A DNA stretch of 14,567 bases from Phycisphaerae bacterium (lineage in GTDB: Bacteria; Planctomycetota; Phycisphaerae; Sedimentisphaerales; SG8-4): assembly GCA_030613765.1 (NCBI GenBank), contig JAUWLI010000033.1:1-14567 (forward strand), read 5' to 3'. The notes under the pieces are model-generated. The model ran no database searches. It was not told the DNA's origin and worked only from the letters and a program-made list of their open reading frames with translations. Shown piece by piece: positions 1 through 4,763 of this stretch. Both the position numbers and the translations under genes were made by a program. How positions within the stretch are numbered: position 1 is the first letter of the stretch; each line of letters begins with the position of its first letter.

Positions 1-1
1 T

Positions 2-334
2 CTAACCGATGCTCTCAGTCAACAGGGTATAACAGATATTGAAACCATCGTAATATCTTCAAACTTGCATGCTCTGCGTTTCAAGACTACGCACTTTACT
101 CCATTTTATGTTTTCGAAGTAAGCGCTGGAGGCGCTGCCGCAAGTGAAGGAGGTGGCGGCGGAGGCGGTGGCTGTTCGATGTCTCCCAACAGCCAGGCAA
201 GTGCAGTGGAACTCCTGTTGCCATACATCGGCCTAACTGTAACGATGGTGGTATTGAAACTGAAAGATAAGCGGAAAAGGAAAGCACGCAATATTACCCG
301 ACACGAATTTTATAGACTGTCCTCATTAAAATAA
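2..334 (+). CDS. 3' end of a secreted protein with a poly-Gly/Cys C-terminal sorting signal
   Basis: The reading frame is open from the left edge of the window, so the true start lies outside it; 110 residues are visible, ending at TAA 332-334. The visible part begins with a small mixed segment that runs into THFTPFYVFEV, similar to the last beta strand of many secreted surface proteins. It is followed by a Ser/Ala/Gly linker, eight glycines (149-172), a Cys (173-175) in the context GGGGCSMSPNS, a hydrophobic stretch (VELLLPYIGLTVTMVVL) and a basic tail KLKDKRKRKAR. Signature motif plus membrane helix plus basic cluster is the architecture of C-terminal sorting signals, and the invariant Cys places it near the MYXO-/JDVT-/Synergist-CTERM type rather than PEP-CTERM or LPXTG. 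The protein would be exported, cut near the Cys and held at the cell surface. The function of the rest of the protein cannot be known from here. The exact signal family is uncertain. Confidence 0.75.
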   Translation, partial: LTDALSQQGITDIETIVISSNLHALRFKTTHFTPFYVFEVSAGGAAASEGGGGGGGGCSMSPNSQASAVELLLPYIGLTVTMVVLKLKDKRKRKARNITRHEFYRLSSLK

Positions 335-562
335 ACTTTCAAGGAAATTCTCTCGATTATTACTGGCCGACTCTCTAATCTGAGCAGAGTTTCTACCACC
401 CATGCGGCCATATAGATCGGAGGCCAGCTTTTTTCGAAGCTTCTCTAAAGCGGTGTTCAGGCAGCTTCTCTCTAATCAAACCCACGATATCGAAATCATC
501 TATATCGTCGCTCGTCATTATTGCCCGTTTCAAGACCAGTTTCAGCTGTCGTCTCTTGCTTG
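335..562. other. Intergenic stretch, no convincing gene
   Basis: No recognisable gene or strong terminator is visible between the sorting-signal gene and the terminase gene. A 41-codon ORF on the minus strand (518 to 393, ATG to TAG, product starting MTSDDIDDFDIVGLIREKL) lies 44 nt downstream of the terminase gene on the same strand. It has only a weak upstream purine run and no family I recognise. It could be a small phage gene or chance. A weak ACTCT/AGAGT inverted repeat near 370-390 is too poor to call a terminator. Confidence 0.3.
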
Positions 563-1048
563 TTATATTGCTTTTTTATCGAAATATTTGTCCAGGGCTC
601 CGAAAATTCTTCCTCGCTCTATAGGAGTCATGGCATCATAAATCTGCCAATCTTCTCGGAAAATACCATTTAGAGGGATTTCGCTTTCATTATCTTCAAG
701 AGTTAAACCAGGAGACTGGCTTGTTTGTTTCCCAAACAAGCCCATGAGCTTTGCCAGCATCCCCAGGGCCTTAATTCTGTCTGAGGTCTTTACACCATCC
801 TTAGCAAAAGCTATTTTCGCCAGCTCTTGTACAACCCTCTCGGCTTTAATTCGGGTTTTCATGTTCCTTAGTACCAGCAGATGGTGAATACGTTTTGCTA
901 TTTGATGCTTTCTCATGTTCTCTTCACCCATCGAAGCCGCCGATCTTTTTGAGTATCCCGCTCTTATTGCAGCCTGGGTGGCATTGAAATCAAGCAGGTA
1001 TTCCTCACAGAACATCTTCTGTTTCGCTGTCAATTGTCCATTATTCAT
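563..1048 (-). CDS. Phage terminase small subunit (Terminase_2/XtmA-like)
   Basis: This 161-residue protein opens with LTAKQKMFCEEYLLDFNATQ, followed by AAIRAGYSKRSAASMGEENM. This is the typical N-terminal helix-turn-helix signature of the Terminase_2 small-subunit family, which binds phage DNA and recruits the large subunit for packaging. The central part is helical and Lys/Arg-rich, and the C-terminal third (LTLEDNESEIPL, then a helical tail) is variable. I chose the ATG at 1048 because a GAGG ribosome-binding site (minus strand, 1058-1055) sits six bases ahead of it; an in-frame ATG at 1060 would use that site as coding sequence. No large terminase, portal or capsid gene follows toward position 1, so it is an orphan, probably a prophage relic. 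The end of an IS630-like remnant lies about 15 bp upstream, so its native promoter is probably lost. The family call is good; activity is doubtful. Confidence 0.8.
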   Translation of the reverse strand: MNNGQLTAKQKMFCEEYLLDFNATQAAIRAGYSKRSAASMGEENMRKHQIAKRIHHLLVLRNMKTRIKAERVVQELAKIAFAKDGVKTSDRIKALGMLAKLMGLFGKQTSQSPGLTLEDNESEIPLNGIFREDWQIYDAMTPIERGRIFGALDKYFDKKAI

Positions 1049-1061
1049 ATTACACCTCATT

Positions 1062-1363
1062 TTAAGTGAGCACCTGCACTAAGCGGTTTTACATAAGTTT
1101 TTTGATGTTTTGTATGCCAAAGACAACGCTGTCTCGGGATGTTGCTGTAGTTCTTTAAAAGCATCATCAACCCCTGCTTCAAGAGACTCCATGTCACCAT
1201 AAAAATAGTTGTTCAGAACGGAACTTTTCAAGTAGCCCCAAAGTCCTTCAATTGCGTTTAACTCAGGACTTTATTTGGGTAGCCAAACCACAAACACATG
1301 ATGCTCGTGTTCTGTCAATATATCCAATACCCCGGCGGTTCGATCCGCAGGCAGATCATTAGA
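1062..1363 (-). mobile_element. Truncated IS630-family insertion sequence
   Basis: The transposase remnant ends at 1079. The sequence TTAAGTGAGCACCTGCAC, starting near 1062, lies just beyond its stop and is a candidate terminal repeat next to a TA target dinucleotide, as expected for this IS family. No second terminal repeat can be found in the window because the transposase 5' end is missing, so the element is a one-ended fragment. The terminal-repeat assignment is inference. Confidence 0.5.
1079..1363 (-). pseudogene. IS630-like transposase, 3' remnant with in-frame stop
   Basis: Read on the minus strand, one continuous frame gives HEHHVFVVWLPK, a TAA stop (1273-1271), then SPELNAIEGLWGYLKS and a further 48 or so residues to TAG at 1079. 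The expected IS630/DDE_3 motif is LPxYSPELNPIExLW, so the stop replaces the Tyr codon (one-base change TAY to TAA), and the Glu of the catalytic DDE triad lies in the segment after it. Upstream the similarity can be followed to LPADRTAGVLDILTEHE and fades near 1360, where the recombinase remnant begins on the opposite strand. The N-terminal two thirds (helix-turn-helix and first catalytic Asp) are absent. It is certainly inactive. The right boundary is an estimate. Confidence 0.8.
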
Positions 1364-1364
1364 C

Positions 1365-2068
1365 CACAGATTTTCACTCGGATCTATGACCATGCGCCGG
1401 ATGCCTATTGGAGGGCCCTTTTGGTAACTATTTACACGACCGGCCTTAGGCTGCGTGAGGTGATAAATCTGACTTGGCAGGATATAGATTTTGAGTCGAA
1501 CCAGCTTTATGTGACACGCAAAAAGGCCACCGGTTTTGTTCAGGCCTGGACGCCCAAGGACCATCAGATGCGGATGATTCCCCTTGCCGCCCAGGCAGTC
1601 AACCTTGTGGCCGCATGGCAGAGTGTTGCCCCTGAAGGCTGCCCGTATGTATTCATGGAAAGGTCCAGATGGCATTACTATCGCAGCCGTGTCGATGCGG
1701 GCAGGTGGCGTGCCGGAACCGATCTGGTCAATAATCCCCTGCGGTGTTTTAAGACCATCTGCCGCCAAGCTGGGGTGGGTATCTACAGTTTTCGTGATAT
1801 ACGCTGCTCCTGTATAACAAACTGGGCAAGGCAGCTGCCCATTTATGTAGTCCAGCAGCTGGCCGGTCACAGCGATATGCGGACCACCCAGCGGTATTAT
1901 CTTTTGGTCCAGCCCGAAGACCTCGATAAAGCAAGGGACGTTCAGTCACAGCTTTTAGGGCCGATTCCTCAAGCGGATCTGATGGCCCCGAAGGTTACTT
2001 TCAGCCATCAAAGGAGGCTCTTTCCCGACCGGCAATCCTGTCAGAGCAAACGTCAGCTCTCCGGCTAA
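1365..2068 (+). pseudogene. Tyrosine recombinase/phage integrase, catalytic domain only, decayed
   Basis: The frame is open from 1298, but recognisable similarity begins around YDHAPDAYWRALLVTIYTTG near 1385, so the first codons come from the antisense of the neighbouring IS remnant. The catalytic core is clear: TGLRLREVINLTWQDIDFE with the box-I Arg, the beta-hairpin Lys (VTRKKATG), and QQLAGHSDMRTTQRYY with the box-II GH and the nucleophilic Tyr. The HxxR motif reads FRDIR (1790-1804): the usual His is an Arg codon, CGT, one transition from CAT/CAC-type codons. The N-terminal SAM-like core-binding domain is missing. Phage-type integrases of this kind carry out site-specific integration and excision. 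This copy is probably a dead fragment left by a deletion that joined it to the IS remnant. Family certain; loss of activity inferred. Confidence 0.8.
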
Positions 2069-2323
2069 CGGCAGACTCAAAGGCCTGCCTGCTGGTAACA
2101 GGTCATCAGTTACGGCAGCTGGAAGATTCGACAGCAGTGGGGTGAAATGAATATATGTCCTTGTATATAAAGGGCTTACGATATTTACTCTTGGCAGATA
2201 ACCATAGTCTAAGTTACTCTATTGCCGGGGACATGGGCAGTGCAGGCGGGCTTCAATATTTTTTTTCAATCTCAGGTTTTATCAGGTTCCACCGGTCTTA
2301 GTATCACCCAGGATCTTCTTTGA

Positions 2324-2345
2324 AAAACTGACCCAAAACTGACCC
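2324..2345. repeat. Tandem 11-bp direct repeat
   Basis: AAAACTGACCC occurs twice back to back with no mismatch (2324-2334 and 2335-2345), about 255 bp downstream of the recombinase stop. Directly repeated short motifs next to an integrase can be arm-type binding sites, but two units could also be chance slippage. Confidence 0.6.
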
Positions 2346-2403
2346 AGCGATCAAAAGGTCTGCTCTCCGCGCTGCACTTGGGTACCGAAAAACTGTCTTT
2401 TTA

Positions 2404-2430
2404 ACCTGTTTATACCTGTTTTTAACAGGT
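2404..2430. repeat. Palindrome ACCTGTT-TTT-AACAGGT plus an extra half-site
   Basis: ACCTGTT at 2414-2420 and AACAGGT at 2424-2430 are perfect inverted 7-mers separated by TTT, and a third direct copy of ACCTGTT sits at 2404-2410. The geometry suits a dimeric DNA-binding protein (recombinase core site or regulator operator). As RNA it would form a short hairpin without a clear U tract, so a terminator is unlikely. Confidence 0.55.
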
Positions 2431-2617
2431 CAAGGGACCGCCGGCCGGCCCCTCTCTGTTATAACCTTAGTTCTTGTAAATCTCTGCTTTCACATTTTTT
2501 GTTTTGAGGCAAGTCCTTTAATTGACTCATACTTTGGGTTTCCGATGAAATGTGCTGTTTTTGTTATCAATATTGTAAAAAATAGCGAGGTTTACAGATT
2601 TTTAAGAGTAACCCTGA

Positions 2618-2681
2618 TTTTTGGCCCTTAAGATAATATCTTTGTAGAACTTATCATCTTTTTTGGTTTTTAGGCCAAAAA
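2618..2681. repeat. Spaced inverted repeat, 9-bp arms
   Basis: TTTTTGGCC at 2618-2626 is matched by its exact complement GGCCAAAAA at 2673-2681, with 46 nt between. It may form a long-loop stem or mark the ends of a small element. No ORF lies inside. Confidence 0.5.
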
Positions 2682-2694
2682 GCAACCTTATTTT

Positions 2695-2714
2695 CGGGGC
2701 AAAACCCGTCTTTT
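2695..2714 (+). terminator. Weak candidate hairpin terminator
   Basis: CGGG (2695-2698), a six-base loop, CCCG (2705-2708), then TCTTTT. The stem is only four base pairs, so this is a marginal candidate. It lies just upstream of the operon promoter, where insulation from upstream transcription would make sense. Confidence 0.2.
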
Positions 2715-2764
2715 GAATAACTTGTATACGACGTTAATAATTACATATCTTTGACTATTTTCAC

Positions 2765-2793
2765 TTGAAACTCGTGCCTTATCGTCCTATAAT
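2765..2793 (+). promoter_or_regulatory. Strong sigma70-type promoter ahead of the protease-T2SS operon
   Basis: TTGAAA at 2765-2770 and TATAAT at 2788-2793 are separated by exactly 17 bp: a perfect -10 box and a five-of-six -35 box at the optimal spacing. Transcription would start near 2800, giving a leader of about 270 nt before the first operon gene at 3070. A second TATAAT at 3024-3029 has no good -35 partner. Confidence 0.65.
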
Positions 2794-2812
2794 AAAACCG
2801 ATAGGATGATAT

Positions 2813-2868
2813 ATGCGCAAATCTCAACATGGATGTAAAAATCATCGATGATGTTTGCCTTCGGCAAA
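2813..2868 (+). promoter_or_regulatory. Possible leader peptide ORF followed by a hairpin
   Basis: Just after the predicted transcription start, AGGA (2803-2806) precedes an ATG at 2813 by six bases. The ORF encodes MRKSQHGCKNHR and stops at 2849-2851. Three bases later comes a hairpin, TTTGCC-TTC-GGCAAA (2854-2868). A short translated leader with a stem at its stop codon resembles translational or attenuation control, but there is no repeated regulatory codon and no U tract, so this is suggestive only. Confidence 0.3.
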
Positions 2869-3069
2869 AGTTATCTCACGATCTATACTCATCGCTGGCG
2901 CCGTATTAGCCCGATAATAATACTAATAGAGAGCCATAAGCGCAAATTTAGCGTGTACAGCATACAGGTATCATATTATGAAAAGATAATGTTTTCCTCA
3001 GCCAGAATTTATTTCTTAGACTTTATAATGAGAAGATAGGTAAGAAGGTATCTTTCCGGGGTCTGAACA

Positions 3070-3819
3070 ATGTATACGATAAATAAAATAGTTACAAATA
3101 ACCCGGCATGCAGGTGTCGGCATGGACCTTCGGCTCCGCTTTTTGGCATCAGGTCAAATCGACTTAATACATCTTTACTTATAGAGACCACCGCCGTAAC
3201 GATTGCCGTAATCCTGGCAATTAAGGTCTTTGGCACAAGCTCTATTTTCAAAACGACTTGGTTTGTGGCGCCGGGTATTTTGATAGCTTCCGCCCTTGTC
3301 CCGACAGCGATTACAAAACGTGAGTTTGCTAAAATTGGTTTCGACAAGAAGCAAATCAGTCATTCGCTTGTGCTTCTTGGCTGGGCCTGCATCGCTACCT
3401 TTCCAGCTACGTTTTTTGGTCTGTGGTTGATGAGATACTGGGGATTAGAATTACCTTTGCGGGCGGCGATGCCACCGGTACAGGGCTGGTTTAGCTGGTT
3501 ACTTTTTCAGTTTATGTACATTGCGGTAGCTGAAGAAATATTTTTCAGAGGTTATGTTCAAAATAATATTCTGAGGTTAACAAGTGCAATAGTACAAGAA
3601 CGACGCAGGCTGCTACAATGGATAAGTATAATAATATCGGCTGTTTGTTTTGCGGTCGCTCATACCATAGTTCAGGGTGAAATAATATCGTTTCTGACAT
3701 TTCTGCCCGGCCTGGTTCTCGGCTGGCTGTTTGTCCGGACCAGGTCACTATTAGCGCCAATTTTGTTTCACGGATTGGCAAATGTCTTCTACTTATTTGT
3801 GGCAGCAATGGTTGTTTAA
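3070..3819 (+). CDS. CPBP-family glutamic intramembrane protease (Rce1-like), putative sorting protease
   Basis: The protein has 249 residues and several membrane helices, roughly at 36-52, 65-80, 98-120, 140-155, 183-200 and 207-222, plus a C-terminal helix. The CPBP (Abi/type II CAAX protease) active-site motifs are all present: EEIFFR with Glu155, Glu156 and Arg160; FAVAH with His198; and HGLAN with His234 and Asn238. These proteases cut membrane proteins within or beside a helix. It is the first gene after a good promoter, and its stop is 20 nt before gspC, so it is probably co-transcribed with the secretion genes. Relatives of this family (myxosortases and kin) are predicted to process Cys-containing C-terminal sorting signals; the matching signal is at 2-334. 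The start ATG at 3070 has only a weak GGGG site. Family and active site are certain; the sorting role is inference. A bacteriocin-immunity or general Abi role is the alternative. Confidence 0.85.
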   Translation: MYTINKIVTNNPACRCRHGPSAPLFGIRSNRLNTSLLIETTAVTIAVILAIKVFGTSSIFKTTWFVAPGILIASALVPTAITKREFAKIGFDKKQISHSLVLLGWACIATFPATFFGLWLMRYWGLELPLRAAMPPVQGWFSWLLFQFMYIAVAEEIFFRGYVQNNILRLTSAIVQERRRLLQWISIIISAVCFAVAHTIVQGEIISFLTFLPGLVLGWLFVRTRSLLAPILFHGLANVFYLFVAAMVV

Positions 3820-3839
3820 ACAAAAAAGAAAGGTGCAAA

Positions 3840-4715
3840 ATGTATATTCGGAAGGTCTTGTTTATAAGTAAGTTAGCACTTGCCTTAGTACTGGGTTATG
3901 TAGTCATCATAACGTTGGTACCCGAGCAAAAGGAAAAGAATTCTACTCCTGCCTCAGTGCGGGGCGGCAACGCAACGAGTGTAAATAAGGCAACGCGCTC
4001 ATCGGATTTGTCGCCTAAAGACTACTCTGAAATCATAGAAGGAAATCCGTTTGACTCCTCTGGTCAAGCAGCAGGCTCAGGTAAATCGACATCGACAGCT
4101 TACCAACACTCGGTTTCTGAGGAGTTAGGATTGGCATTATCCGGCACTATATCCGGGAATTCAGAAGTTGCAAGAGCCATTATCAAAGACCTTAAAACCG
4201 GAGCGCTTGACCTGTACAAGATAGACCAGACAGTGGCTGGGGCTCGTATTGAGAGTATTGAAGAAAATGCAGTGGTTCTGGTCTGCAATGGACAAAGGAC
4301 AGTATTGAAGCTCAATATAGCATCCTCCGGCAGTAATAATAATACTCAATTATCCTCACCTCAAACTATTAACGAAATGAGTAAAGTAGCAAAAGCTAAT
4401 TTGTCTACCAAAAAGGCCAATACTAACGCCCAAACAAAAATCGGATATGTGGAGGCAGTATTAAACAATGCAGCTATTGAGCCTTATTTCGTGGACGGCC
4501 AGGTAGAAGGACTTCAAATAACCGGTCTGGAAAACATAAGCATAGCAAAAAACCTTGGTCTAAAGAACAGGGACGTTATTCGTTCAGTTAATGGACATCG
4601 ACTAACTAACAAACAAAAAGCTTACCAGGTTTTCAAAAAAGCAAAGTCGCAGCCAGCCATAGATATAGAGCTGTTGCGGGATAACAACACTAAAAAGTTA
4701 TCATTTTCCATGTAA
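3840..4715 (+). CDS. gspC: Type II secretion system protein GspC
   Basis: An inner-membrane protein that links the assembly platform to the secretin in the periplasm. It has 291 residues: a short cytoplasmic start, one membrane helix (about 7-28), a Ser/Thr/Asn-rich linker, the HR domain (about 92-162, with ELGLALSGTISGNSEVARAI, then a YKIDQTVAGARIESI strand pattern typical of GspC), a second polar linker (162-200) and a C-terminal PDZ domain (about 203-291; GLQITGLE, LGLKNRDVIRSVNGHRLT). The presence of the PDZ domain, rather than a coiled coil, is the Out/Xcp-variable feature involved in substrate choice. The ribosome-binding site AAAGAAAGG lies upstream of the ATG. It follows the CPBP protease by 20 nt and precedes gspD by about 48 nt. 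Domain order and operon position make the call firm. Confidence 0.93.
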   Translation: MYIRKVLFISKLALALVLGYVVIITLVPEQKEKNSTPASVRGGNATSVNKATRSSDLSPKDYSEIIEGNPFDSSGQAAGSGKSTSTAYQHSVSEELGLALSGTISGNSEVARAIIKDLKTGALDLYKIDQTVAGARIESIEENAVVLVCNGQRTVLKLNIASSGSNNNTQLSSPQTINEMSKVAKANLSTKKANTNAQTKIGYVEAVLNNAAIEPYFVDGQVEGLQITGLENISIAKNLGLKNRDVIRSVNGHRLTNKQKAYQVFKKAKSQPAIDIELLRDNNTKKLSFSM

Positions 4716-4763
4716 AAAAGTCCGATATACAGTTTATGAACTAATGTTGAACAGGTGAAATCG

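Larger units (their letters stand above)
2069..2764. other. Long AT-rich intergenic region with several repeats, no gene seen
   Basis: About 700 nt without a convincing ORF on either strand. It contains a tandem 11-mer at 2324-2345, a palindrome with an extra half-site at 2404-2430, a GC-rich GGCCGGCC block just after it, and a 9-bp inverted repeat with arms at 2618-2626 and 2673-2681. The segment near 2280-2400 looks like decayed coding sequence, but I cannot assign it. The region may hold the attachment site or arm sites of the neighbouring recombinase. Confidence 0.5.

Noticed and set aside
149..172. Gly8 coding run as a simple-repeat artefact
   Set aside because: The codons are mixed (GGA, GGT, GGC), and it sits exactly before the Cys and helix of a sorting signal, so it looks selected rather than slipped.
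402..641. 79-codon plus-strand ORF
   Set aside because: It overlaps the 3' end of the terminase gene in antisense, has no ribosome-binding site and no recognisable protein features.
1271..1870. 199-codon minus-strand ORF across the recombinase
   Set aside because: Only its last 30 or so codons are genuine (IS630 transposase remnant); the rest is the antisense shadow of the recombinase.
2281..2400. Possible decayed second recombinase C-terminus
   Set aside because: A loose reading of the plus strand gives interrupted segments with stops and no firm motif; not enough to call a pseudogene.
2848..3039. 63-codon plus-strand ORF in the operon leader
   Set aside because: No ribosome-binding site, low-complexity composition of chance AT-rich coding, and it overlaps the leader hairpin.
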